Part shown: piece after piece, positions 1-7,919 of the stretch
Numbering within the stretch: position 1 is the first letter of the stretch
Layout of the letters: the number at the start of each line of letters is the position of its first letter
Origin: Deltaproteobacteria bacterium
GTDB lineage: Bacteria > Desulfobacterota > Binatia > UBA12015
NCBI GenBank assembly: GCA_016874715.1
Contig: VGTK01000001.1
Location: 1-64,000, forward strand
Direction of reading: 5' to 3'
Length of the DNA stretch: 64,000 nt
Notes under the pieces: generated by a model
What the model was told of the DNA's origin: nothing
Database searches by the model: none
The model's input: the letters and a program-made list of their open reading frames with translations, nothing else
Program-made: the position numbers and the translations under genes

Positions 1-281
1 GCCTTCACGGCGGGCGCCGCCTTCGCGACCTTCACCGCGGGCGCCGCCTTCGCGGCCTTCGTGGCGGTGCGCCGCCCTGGCGGCTTCGCCGCGGCGGCGA
101 GCTGGGTTGCGGCGGGCTTCGCGACACGCGTCTTTCGGGTGCTGCTCGGAGTCTTGCTGGAAGGTGTCTTCACGGGATCTTCTGACCGGGCACGTTCGGT
201 CTCCTGGTCCGCCTGCGGCGTCACGATCGCGACGGTCCGGGACCGGTCGGGTTTCGCTCGCGCTGGCGGACGTTGCTGCAT
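1..281 (-). CDS. Lys/Ala/Pro-rich basic protein, 3' end beyond window
   Basis: Only the first 93 codons or so are in the window, so the family cannot be fixed. Read on the minus strand from an ATG at 281, the product is rich in Lys, Arg, Pro, Ser and Thr. It then becomes a repetitive tail of KAAKAAPAVK type units close to the edge. Such tails occur on histone H1-like or HU-like DNA-binding proteins and on some ribosome- or RNA-associated proteins; DNA binding is an inference from composition alone. The frame stays open upstream of 281, so an earlier GTG or TTG start is possible. AAGG directly abuts the ATG, which is poor spacing for a ribosome site. Nearly all Lys codons are AAG and third positions are mostly G/C, as expected for real coding in this genome. 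Confidence 0.5.
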   Translation of the reverse strand, partial: MQQRPPARAKPDRSRTVAIVTPQADQETERARSEDPVKTPSSKTPSSTRKTRVAKPAATQLAAAAKPPGRRTATKAAKAAPAVKVAKAAPAVK

Positions 282-711
282 CCTTGAGTCTACGGAATCT
301 CGCGGAGCCTCGTGGCTCGGTGGGGTCCTCGCGAGGTCGATCCTCGCGCGACGGGTCCGCCGCCCAGGCTCGGGCGGGATCCCCCGGGGACTGGCAATCC
401 CGGCCTCCACCGCCACACCGCCTGCACGGTCGCGTTCGCTGCTGGGCTCTTCTTCTCCCGAGGCGCCGCGCGCCAGCCGACGGGGTCTCGGCAAGCACCC
501 CGATCCGGCAAACACGACGCCGCGAAGCGACCTCTCGAGGCGCCGACGAAGAGCCCGGTCGGCGACGGCTCGAGCAATGACGCTGGCCGCTCTGGACCAC
601 CGCCACAGAAGCCGAAACCGGTGCGGAGTTCAAGTCGATTTCGCGCCCGGCCGGCGGATTGTCAACGTACGCACACCCGCATAGACGTGACCGGGCCACT
701 GGGGGGGAACC
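282..711. other. Gene-poor divergent region
   Basis: About 430 bases between the minus-strand Lys-rich gene and the plus-strand amidohydrolase. Several long open frames cross it, but none has a recognisable product and they are probably a by-product of high GC. The only clear landmark is a run of seven G (704-710 region) just before the amidohydrolase ATG, which probably serves as its ribosome contact. No promoter, terminator or RNA gene was recognised. Confidence 0.4.
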
Positions 712-2397
712 ATGTCCGAGCAGCTCGATCTCCTGATCCGCGGCGGGATCGTCGTCGACGGCACCGGCGCCGCCGCCCGGGAAGGCGACGTGGGTATCCG
801 CGGCGGCCGCATCGCGGCGATCGGCAAGGTGGACGGGCCCGCGACGCGGACGATCGAGGCGCGCGACCGCGTCGTCGCACCGGGCTTCGTCGACATCCAC
901 ACGCACTACGACGCGCAGATCCTCTGGGACCGCCTGCTGACGATCTCCCCGTGGCACGGCGTGACGTCGGTCGTGATGGGCAACTGCGGCTTCGGCATCG
1001 CGCCGACGCGCGCGGCGCACCGCGAGCTGATTCTCCGGACGCTCGAGAGCGTCGAGGGCATGTCGCTCGACGCTCTGGTCGCGGGCGTCGGCGACGACTG
1101 GCCGTTCGAGACGTTCCCGCAGTACCTCGACGCGGTCGAGCGCCGCGGCAGCGCGATCAACGTCGGTGCGCTGATCGGCCACACGCCGCTGCGCCTCTTC
1201 GTGATGGGTGAGGAGTCGACCGAGCGCGAGGCGACCGACGACGAGATCGCGAAGATGCGCGCGATCGTGCGCGAGGCGCTCGACGCGGGCGCGCTCGGCT
1301 TCGCGACATCGCAGGCGCCGACGCACGTCGGCTACGCGGGGCGTCCCGTCCCGAGCAGGGCCGCCACGGTCGCCGAGATCGAGACGCTCGCTTCCTGCCT
1401 GGGCGACGCCGGCCACGGCGTCATGCAGGCGACCATCGGACGCGGGTTCTTCCTCGACGAGATGGCCGCGATCCAGAAGCGCACGTCCCGACCGGTGACG
1501 TGGACGGCGCTGCTCGCCGGCATGCTGGGTCCCGACGGGCACCGGTGGGTGCTGCAGAAGACCGCCGAGATGCAGGGTGCGGGCGTGAACGTCGTGCCAC
1601 AGGTGTCGTGCCGTCCACTGATGGTCGAGTTCCAGTTCAAGGCGCCGTTTCCGTTCGAGAGCCTGCCGTTCTTCCAGCCGGTGTCCGCCGCGGACCACGC
1701 CGGCAAGGCGCGCATCTACGCCGACCCCGAATTCCGCGCGAAGCTCCGCGAGCACGGCCAGAGCGGCGTGCTCGCCGCTCGCTGGCAGGACACGACGATC
1801 GCCGAGTCGCCGTCCGAGCCCGACTTGAACGAGCGCAACCTCGCCGAGGTCGCCGAGCAGCGCGGCGCGCACCCGGTCGATCTCATGCTCGACCTCGCCC
1901 TCGCGTCGAACCTCGCGGCGCGGTTCCGCATGGCGGTGACCAACACCGACGAGGCCATCGTCGGCGAGCTGCTGCGCGACCCGACCGTCGTGCTCGGCCT
2001 GTCGGACGCCGGCGCGCACGCGAGCCAGCTCTGCGACGCGAGCTTCTCGACGCACCTGCTCGGCCACTGGGTGCGCGACAAGAAGGCCCTGTCGCTCGAG
2101 AGCGCCGTGCGGCTGCTGACCTCGCGTGGTGCCGACCTCTTCGGGCTCGCGGACCGCGGGCGCCTCGCCGTGGGTGCGGCGGCCGACGTCGTGGTGTTCG
2201 ACCCCGACACCGTCGGCTGCTCGCCGCTGCGCCGGGTGAACGACCTGCCGGCGGGCGCCGACCGGCTCGTTTGCGACGCGATCGGCGTCCAGGCCGTAGT
2301 CGTGAACGGCTCCGTGATCCGCGAGGACGGCCGCGACGCGCTCGCCGAGACGGCGCCGCTGCCGGGCCTCCTGCTGCGCGGCGGACGGACCGCTTGA
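712..2397 (+). CDS. N-acyl-D-amino-acid deacylase / D-aminoacylase family amidohydrolase
   Basis: A 561-residue metal-dependent amidohydrolase of the D-aminoacylase (amidohydrolase 3) family, expected to hydrolyse N-acyl-D-amino acids or a related amide in the cytoplasm. The N-terminus has the usual small beta-sandwich start (LLIRGGIVVDGTG). The metal-binding strand follows as GFVDIHTHYD (His63, His65, Asp68), then the family segment GNCGFGIAP with a Cys that is a metal ligand in D-aminoacylases. A late Asp lies in GLSDAGAHAS. Length is normal for the family. The ATG follows a G-rich tract. The next gene is 134 bases downstream on the same strand, or directly overlapping if that gene starts at the in-frame TTG at 2394. 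The true substrate is unknown; many relatives are annotated only generically. Confidence 0.88.
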   Translation: MSEQLDLLIRGGIVVDGTGAAAREGDVGIRGGRIAAIGKVDGPATRTIEARDRVVAPGFVDIHTHYDAQILWDRLLTISPWHGVTSVVMGNCGFGIAPTRAAHRELILRTLESVEGMSLDALVAGVGDDWPFETFPQYLDAVERRGSAINVGALIGHTPLRLFVMGEESTEREATDDEIAKMRAIVREALDAGALGFATSQAPTHVGYAGRPVPSRAATVAEIETLASCLGDAGHGVMQATIGRGFFLDEMAAIQKRTSRPVTWTALLAGMLGPDGHRWVLQKTAEMQGAGVNVVPQVSCRPLMVEFQFKAPFPFESLPFFQPVSAADHAGKARIYADPEFRAKLREHGQSGVLAARWQDTTIAESPSEPDLNERNLAEVAEQRGAHPVDLMLDLALASNLAARFRMAVTNTDEAIVGELLRDPTVVLGLSDAGAHASQLCDASFSTHLLGHWVRDKKALSLESAVRLLTSRGADLFGLADRGRLAVGAAADVVVFDPDTVGCSPLRRVNDLPAGADRLVCDAIGVQAVVVNGSVIREDGRDALAETAPLPGLLLRGGRTA

Positions 2398-2531
2398 GCG
2401 CGCGCCGCACCGCGCGATCGCGCGGCAGGACGACGGCAGGCGCGAAGGCGGCGGGGACGGAGCGCGCCGCGCGGGTGGACCCTGCGCTGGAGCCGCAGCC
2501 GATCGCGGCCGACGGCTCGGTCGCGATCGGC

Positions 2532-3563
2532 ATGGACGCGGAGCCGGCGCCGCCGCCGCGCTCGGGACGTGCGCGCAAGGCGCCCCGCGAGCCCCTGTCG
2601 CATGCGGCGTTAGTCGCCGAGCTGGCCTCCGGGATCGCGTTCACCGCCGAAAAGCTCGTGCGTGACGACACCGGCGTCGCCGACATGAAGCTGCTCAACG
2701 CCGCGCTCAAGGAGCTGCGCTACGCATTCCGCGTCTTCGCCCGCTACCGGGGGATCCGCAAGGTCTCGACGTTCGGCTCGGCGCGCACCCCGGCGGACCA
2801 TCCGGCGTACCGTCAGGCGCACGAGTTCGCGCGCCGCATCGCGGACGAGCACGGCTTCATGGTGATCACGGGCGCCGGCGGCGGCATCATGCGTGCGTGC
2901 AACGAAGGCTCGGGGCGCGAGCGCAGCTTCGGCATCAACATCCGCCTGCCGTTCGAGCAGGCGCCGAACGAGTTCATCTACCGCGACCCGAAGCTCGTCA
3001 ACTTCAAGTACTTCTTCACGCGCAAGCTGATGTTCGTGAAGGAGGCCGACGCGATCGCGCTCTTTCCCGGCGGCTTCGGCACGCACGACGAGGGCTTCGA
3101 GGCACTGACCCTGCTCCAGACCGGCAAGAGCAAGCTCGTCCCGGTGGTCTTCGTCGATGCGCCCGGCGGGCACTACTGGAAGCAGTGGCGGGACTACGTC
3201 GTCGATCACCTGCTCGACGAGAGCCTGATCTCGCCAGCCGACATGCGGCTCTTCAAGGTCACCGACGACGTGGAGGAAGCGGTCGCGGAGATCACGACGT
3301 TCTACCGGCGCTACCACTCGTCGCGCTACGTGCGCGACCGCCTGGTGGTCCGGCTCGTCGAGCCGCTGTCCGACGTGCGCCTCGCGGCGCTCAACGAGGA
3401 GTTCGCCGACATCGTCGTCGGCGACCCGATCGTGCAGACGACGGTGCTACCGGAGGAGGCCGGCGAGCCCGAGATCGCACACCTGCCGCGGCTCGTGTTC
3501 GAGTTCGGGCGCCGGCAGTTCGGGCGGCTGCGCATGCTGATCGACGCGATCAACGCGCCGTGA
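2532..3563 (+). CDS. LOG family (lysine decarboxylase-like fold) protein
   Basis: A Rossmann-fold protein of the LOG family, whose characterised members are cytokinin riboside 5'-monophosphate phosphoribohydrolases or related nucleotide hydrolases. Diagnostic segments are GAGGGIM (glycine-rich phosphate loop), RKLMFVKEADA and the signature PGGFGTHDE. From the ATG at 2532 it is 343 residues, longer than plant-type LOG proteins; the extra C-terminal part after the fold has no recognised motif. The frame is open upstream, with a GTG at 2475 and a TTG at 2394 that overlaps the preceding stop as TTGA. The leader from either would be a low-complexity basic/Ala stretch, so the ATG is preferred, although no good Shine-Dalgarno precedes it. 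It converges with the CDP-alcohol transferase gene. Confidence 0.85.
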   Translation: MDAEPAPPPRSGRARKAPREPLSHAALVAELASGIAFTAEKLVRDDTGVADMKLLNAALKELRYAFRVFARYRGIRKVSTFGSARTPADHPAYRQAHEFARRIADEHGFMVITGAGGGIMRACNEGSGRERSFGINIRLPFEQAPNEFIYRDPKLVNFKYFFTRKLMFVKEADAIALFPGGFGTHDEGFEALTLLQTGKSKLVPVVFVDAPGGHYWKQWRDYVVDHLLDESLISPADMRLFKVTDDVEEAVAEITTFYRRYHSSRYVRDRLVVRLVEPLSDVRLAALNEEFADIVVGDPIVQTTVLPEEAGEPEIAHLPRLVFEFGRRQFGRLRMLIDAINAP

Positions 3564-3614
3564 CGCTTCTCGCGCCTGACGTTCGACCGAATCGAAGAGC
3601 GAACCAGCCGGCGC

Positions 3615-4787
3615 TCAGCGCGGCCCGCGCATGACGCTGGCGTGCAGCGCCAGCGCACCCATCCAGAACACCTGCGCGCCGATCGCAGCGCCGACGAGGA
3701 GCGGGGTCAGCAGATTCGCCGCGGCGGCGACCAGGACCAGAACGCTCAGATCGCGCGTCGTCAGCGTCGCGAGGAGCAGCGCGAGCAGGCGCGCGCGCCA
3801 GCCGGCGCGGCCCTTCCAGAGATCCTCGGTCCTCTCCGCGCGCGTCACGACGACGAACGAGACGAGCCCGCCGACGGTGAAGAGCGCGCCGAGCGCCCAC
3901 GCGGTCGTACGCCCGAGCTCGGGCCAGGCATGGACCGCGATGCCGAGAAACGTCGCGACGTGGATCAGCGTGTCGGACGTGATGTCGAGCCACTCGCCCC
4001 ACTCGGACTCGAGAACCTTGGCGCGCGCGATCTCGCCGTCGACGCAGTCGAGCACCGCGGAGAGCTGGAGCAGCAGCGCGCCGAGAACCGGCCCTGCGAC
4101 GCCGGGCAGACCGAGGCAGACGGCGCCGGCGAGCGCGAGCACGAGCCCGCCGATCGTGATCTGGTTCGGCGTCACGGCGAAGGGCAGCAACGTGCGGCTG
4201 AGCGGCCGCGAGAGGCGGCGGTTCAGCACGCGGTCGAAGAAGCCGTCGCGCGGGTTGTCCAGCGTCGCGATCAGCTCGCGCTCGGCGCTCGCGCGCTGCA
4301 CCGCGGCGCTCGGGGCATCGCGCGATGCCGCCGAGGCGAGGTCGACGATGCGCCGCGCGCCGAGCCATCCCGGCCGCCCCACGTGTGGCAGGCCGCGCGC
4401 GGCGGCCTCGAGGTCGTCGGGAACCCGTCCGTCGAGTGCTCGCACGGTGGTCCGCGCGAGTGCGATCCGCCCGGTGTCGGCGCGCGCAGCCGCGGGACCC
4501 GGGCCGGCGAGGAGGTCGCGCAGCGTCCCGGCGACACACCCGACGTCGCAGCGCATCAGCAGGACGGTAGCCCGATCCGACGGCAGCGGGGTTCCGGGGG
4601 GGCAGCCGCGCCCCCGAGCCGCGCCAGTCGCCACGCCACTCGCTGCGGCATCGACCACCATCGGCTCGAGGCCGGCCGCGACCGCGAGCGCCGACGCCCG
4701 GTCGACGAGAGACCGCCCGGCGAAGATCGTCAGCGGGTCGACCCCCTCCGGGACGTAGAGCAGCGCGGTGCCGGCCGGCCGTGGCAT
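3615..4787 (-). CDS. CDP-alcohol phosphotransferase with degenerate nucleotidyltransferase-like N-terminus
   Basis: An integral membrane enzyme of the CDP-alcohol phosphatidyltransferase family, which moves a phospho- (or phosphono-) alcohol from a CDP carrier or a phosphatidyl group to an acceptor alcohol. The complete signature DGx2ARx8Gx3Dx3D is present (DGEIARAKVLESEWGEWLD followed by ITSD), with several hydrophobic segments around it. The segment RDGFFDRVLNRRLSRP then TPNQITI resembles the C-terminal half of the bifunctional inositol-phosphate cytidylyltransferase/CDP-inositol transferases. The roughly 180 N-terminal residues look like the worn-down cytidylyltransferase half: they lack the AGxGxR nucleotide loop and are Ala/Gly rich. 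The ATG at 4787 is used; a GTG at 4823 is in frame. It is divergent from hpnJ-hpnI, suggesting a lipid substrate. The actual alcohol is unknown. Confidence 0.8.
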   Translation of the reverse strand: MPRPAGTALLYVPEGVDPLTIFAGRSLVDRASALAVAAGLEPMVVDAAASGVATGAARGRGCPPGTPLPSDRATVLLMRCDVGCVAGTLRDLLAGPGPAAARADTGRIALARTTVRALDGRVPDDLEAAARGLPHVGRPGWLGARRIVDLASAASRDAPSAAVQRASAERELIATLDNPRDGFFDRVLNRRLSRPLSRTLLPFAVTPNQITIGGLVLALAGAVCLGLPGVAGPVLGALLLQLSAVLDCVDGEIARAKVLESEWGEWLDITSDTLIHVATFLGIAVHAWPELGRTTAWALGALFTVGGLVSFVVVTRAERTEDLWKGRAGWRARLLALLLATLTTRDLSVLVLVAAAANLLTPLLVGAAIGAQVFWMGALALHASVMRGPR

Positions 4788-4940
4788 GCGGCGGCGGTGT
4801 ATCTGAAGCCGGGCGGCGCTCACAAGCGGTCGCCGGGCCCTGCGGCCCGCCGCCAGCGTCCCTCGCCAGGGCCCGCCGAGTCAGGCTCGAATCCCGGAAA
4901 AGCCCTGAAAAATCAGCCCTCGGCGAGGGGTCTCGGTCGA

Positions 4941-4968
4941 TTGCCTTCACCTGACCGATCATTATAAT
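4941..4968 (+). promoter_or_regulatory. Sigma70-like promoter for hpnJ-hpnI
   Basis: TTGCCT (4941-4946) and a perfect TATAAT (4963-4968) are separated by 16 bases and point at hpnJ, whose ATG is about 108 bases downstream. A perfect -10 hexamer is conspicuous in such GC-rich DNA. The expected leader RNA would contain the 16-G tract. Confidence 0.6.
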
Positions 4969-5054
4969 CCGCGGGCGGTCGCCGGTTCGCACCCCGCGCG
5001 GGAGACGGTGCGCGGCGGCGGCCGACGAGTCGGGAAGCGGCCGTCGATCGCGCC

Positions 5055-5070
5055 GGGGGGGGGGGGGGGG
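5055..5070 (+). repeat. G16 homopolymer directly upstream of hpnJ start
   Basis: Sixteen consecutive G, ending five bases before the hpnJ ATG. It occupies exactly the Shine-Dalgarno position and is the longest single-base run noticed in the window. Such tracts slip in replication, so its length may vary between cells and alter translation of hpnJ. Exact length may also be a sequencing uncertainty. Confidence 0.9.
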
Positions 5071-5075
5071 TTCCG

Positions 5076-6569
5076 ATGATGAAGACGCTGTTTCTGAACC
5101 CGCCGTCTTACGAGGATTTCGACGGCGGTGCGGGGTCACGCTACCAGGCGAAGCGCGAGGTGTGGTCCTTCTGGTACCCCACCTGGCTTGCGTACCCCGC
5201 CGGGATGATCCCCGGCAGCCGCCTTCTCGACGCGCCGCCCGGGGGGCTCAACCAGGACGAGTCGGTCGCGATCGCGGGCGACTACGACTTCGTCGTCATC
5301 CACACCTCGACGCCGTCGCTCCGCAAGGACGCCGAGACCGCCGAGAAGATCAAGAGCAAGAATCGCGACGTCACGATCGCGATGGTCGGCGGCCAGGCGA
5401 CCGCGCAGCCCGAGGAGACCCTGCGCGCGTCCGAGGCGATCGACCTCGTCGGGCGCAAGGAGTTCGACTACTCCATGAAGGAGGTCGCCGAGGGACGCGA
5501 GTGGAGCACGATCGGCGGCATCAGCTACCGCCGCGACGGCAAAGCCTACCACAATCCTGATCGTCCCCAGCTGACCGGCCCCGAGCTCGACGCGCTGCCC
5601 TTCGCCACCGAGATCTACGCACGCGACCTCGACTACAAGAAGTACAACTCGCCCTACTGCCAGTACCCGTACGTCTCGCTCTACACCGGACGCGGCTGCC
5701 CCGCGCGCTGCACGTTCTGTCTGTGGCCGCAGGTCACGACGGGTCACAGCTACCGCACGCGCAGCCCCGAGAACGTTCACGCCGAGGTCAAGAACATGCG
5801 CCGTCTCTTTCCCGAGATGCGCGAGATCTTCTTCGACGACGACACCTTCACCGCGGACCGCGAGCGCGCGCGCACGATCGCGCAGAACATCGGCACGCTC
5901 GGCTACACCTGGTCGACCAACTCGCGCGCCAACGTCGACTACGAGACCCTGAAGATCATGAAGGACGGGGGCCTGCGCCTCTTCGTGATCGGCTACGAGT
6001 CGGGCAACGAGCAGATCCTGAAGAACATCAAGAAGGGCGTGGACATCCGCCGCGCCCGCCAGTTCACCGAGGACTGCCACAAGCTCGGCATCCTGATCCA
6101 CGGGACGTTCATCTTCGGGCTGCCCGGAGAGACCAGGAACACCATCCGCCAGACCATCGACTTCGCCAAGGAGATGGACTGCGAGACCATCCAGGTCTCG
6201 CTCGCGTCGCCCTACCCCGGCACGCACTTCCACGACTTCGTCAAGAAGAACGGCTACGAGGTGGTCGACCCGCTGGTCGACGCCGGCGGCTACCAGAAGT
6301 GCACGGTGAGCTACCCCGAGATCTCCGCCGACGAGATCTACGAGTCGGTGGAGAGGGCGTATCGCGAGTTCTACTTCCGCCCGCGCTACATGGCGAAGAA
6401 GCTCAAGCAGATCGTGTTCGATGCGCACGAGCGTCCGCGGCTGCTCGCGGAGGGGAGGCAGTTCCTCAAGACGATGTGGCACCGTCGTGCGGAGTCGAAG
6501 GCTGCGCGCGGAACGACGGTGCTCGCGACGACGGGTGGCGAGCAGGCCGGCGGTCCCTTGTCCGCCTGA
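5076..6569 (+). CDS. hpnJ: Hopanoid-associated radical SAM protein HpnJ
   Basis: A 497-residue B12-binding-type radical SAM enzyme. The N-terminus (LFLNPPSYEDFDGGAGSRYQ) and the WYPTWLAYPAGMI segment match the HpnJ family closely. The radical SAM cluster motif is CPARCTFC (Cys208, Cys212, Cys215), followed by an FFDDDTF strand and the FGLPGET segment typical of this group. HpnJ proteins are known to contract the glucosamine ring attached to bacteriohopanetetrol, giving the cyclitol ether head group. A second ATG follows immediately at 5079, so the first residue is uncertain by one. Its ribosome site is formed by, or disrupted by, the G16 tract. hpnI begins 28 bases downstream on the same strand, so the two are probably one transcript. 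Confidence 0.93.
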   Translation: MMKTLFLNPPSYEDFDGGAGSRYQAKREVWSFWYPTWLAYPAGMIPGSRLLDAPPGGLNQDESVAIAGDYDFVVIHTSTPSLRKDAETAEKIKSKNRDVTIAMVGGQATAQPEETLRASEAIDLVGRKEFDYSMKEVAEGREWSTIGGISYRRDGKAYHNPDRPQLTGPELDALPFATEIYARDLDYKKYNSPYCQYPYVSLYTGRGCPARCTFCLWPQVTTGHSYRTRSPENVHAEVKNMRRLFPEMREIFFDDDTFTADRERARTIAQNIGTLGYTWSTNSRANVDYETLKIMKDGGLRLFVIGYESGNEQILKNIKKGVDIRRARQFTEDCHKLGILIHGTFIFGLPGETRNTIRQTIDFAKEMDCETIQVSLASPYPGTHFHDFVKKNGYEVVDPLVDAGGYQKCTVSYPEISADEIYESVERAYREFYFRPRYMAKKLKQIVFDAHERPRLLAEGRQFLKTMWHRRAESKAARGTTVLATTGGEQAGGPLSA

Positions 6570-6597
6570 CCCCAGGGCGACTCCGCGGAGGACCCAC

Positions 6598-7788
6598 GTG
6601 ATCGCCCAGCTGCTGCTCCTGATGGTCGCGGTCGCGACCGGCTACCAGATCTTCAGCCTCGTGTGCGCGTGGCTCTTCGCGCGCTGGCAACGCCGCGAGA
6701 TGTCGCGCCCGCGCGACGACGGACGGGCGCTGCCCGCCGTGACGGTGCTGAAGCCTCTCTGCGGCGCGGTGTCCGAGACCTACGAGAACCTCGCCACCAC
6801 CTGCCGGCTCGACTACCCGACGCTGCAGATCGTCTTCGGCGTCGCCGCAGCGGACGACCCGGCGATCGCGATCGTCCGGCGCCTGCAGCGCGACTTTCCC
6901 GACGTCGACGTCGAGCTCGTGGTCTCGTCGGACCGGATCGGCAGCAACTCCAAGGTCAGCAACCTGAACAACATGCTGCAGCGCGCAAAGCACGACGTTC
7001 TGGTGATCGCCGACGCCGACATCCGAGCGCCGCGCGACTACCTGCGCATCGTCGTGCCCTGTCTCGACGAGCCGCGGACCGCCGTGGTCACCTGCGTCTA
7101 TCGCGGCGTCGCGGCGCGCACGCTCGCCAGCCGCATCGAGGCGCTCTTCATCAACACGGACTTCGGGCCGATGGTCACGGTCGCGCGGCAGGTCGAGCGC
7201 ATGACGTACGCGTTCGGCGCGACGATCTGTGTCCGGCGCCGGACGCTCGAGCAGCTCGGCGGCTTCCGCGCGGTCGCCGACCACCTCGCCGACGACTACC
7301 AGCTCGGCAGCCTGGCGGTGGCCGCCGGCTACGAGGTCGTGCTCGCGCCGGTCGTGACCGAGACGATGCTCGACCTCGACAGCCTCGACGAGGTCGCGGC
7401 GCACCAGCTGCGCTGGGCGCGCACCTACCGCGTCTGCCGACCCCGCGGCTACCTCGCGAGCGTCGTCACGCACACCACGCTGTGGGCGACGCTCTACCTC
7501 CTGGCGACGGGCTTCTCGCCGGCCGGGGCTCGGGTGTTCGCGGCGGCGCTCGGCATCCGGCTGCTCGCGGCCGGCGGCATCGCGCACTTCGCGCTCGGCG
7601 TGCGCCGGATCTGGCGGGATCTCTGGCTGGTGCCGCTCAAGGACCTGTTCATCTCGTCGATCTGGGCCGCCGCGTTCCTTGGCCAGTCCGTGCGCTGGGG
7701 CGGGACGGAGTACGTGGTTTCCCCGGACGGTCGGATGATCCCGTCGATCGAGCCCGGATCCGACCCCGAACCGGTCCGGAGCGGCTGA
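6598..7788 (+). CDS. hpnI: Hopanoid-associated glycosyltransferase HpnI
   Basis: A membrane glycosyltransferase of the ceramide-glucosyltransferase-like family that, in HpnI proteins, adds N-acetylglucosamine to bacteriohopanetetrol. It has an N-terminal membrane anchor, PAVTVLKPLCG, an ADAD nucleotide-sugar motif (Asp139, Asp141), ADDYQLG (231-237) and the (Q/R)xxRW-type box HQLRWAR (269-275). Two or three hydrophobic segments close the protein, which at 396 residues is normal for the family. The GTG at 6598 is chosen because GGAGG lies at 6587-6591 with good spacing; an ATG at 6622 would remove part of the membrane anchor. It sits directly behind hpnJ. The deacetylase needed between them (HpnK) is not here but at 23.6-24.4 kb. 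Confidence 0.92.
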   Translation: MIAQLLLLMVAVATGYQIFSLVCAWLFARWQRREMSRPRDDGRALPAVTVLKPLCGAVSETYENLATTCRLDYPTLQIVFGVAAADDPAIAIVRRLQRDFPDVDVELVVSSDRIGSNSKVSNLNNMLQRAKHDVLVIADADIRAPRDYLRIVVPCLDEPRTAVVTCVYRGVAARTLASRIEALFINTDFGPMVTVARQVERMTYAFGATICVRRRTLEQLGGFRAVADHLADDYQLGSLAVAAGYEVVLAPVVTETMLDLDSLDEVAAHQLRWARTYRVCRPRGYLASVVTHTTLWATLYLLATGFSPAGARVFAAALGIRLLAAGGIAHFALGVRRIWRDLWLVPLKDLFISSIWAAAFLGQSVRWGGTEYVVSPDGRMIPSIEPGSDPEPVRSG

Positions 7789-7919
7789 GCGAGCGCCCCC
7801 TTCCGAGGTCCGAAAGCGGTTGCCTGCCCTCCGCCCGGACGGTACGACCGCTGGCGCACCGCCCACCGGGCGCCGCTTGCAACCCTTCTCCCCCGCCGAG
7901 GGGCCGTCGTTCCTGCATC

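Noticed and set aside
312-711. Possible plus-strand genes between 61 and 1211
   Set aside because: The frames overlap the amidohydrolase or the Lys-rich gene, have shifting composition and show no family motifs.
4850-4910. tRNA-like TCGAATCCC segment downstream of a G/C-rich stretch
   Set aside because: The putative T stem does not pair, T54 is C, and no acceptor or anticodon arm can be built around it.
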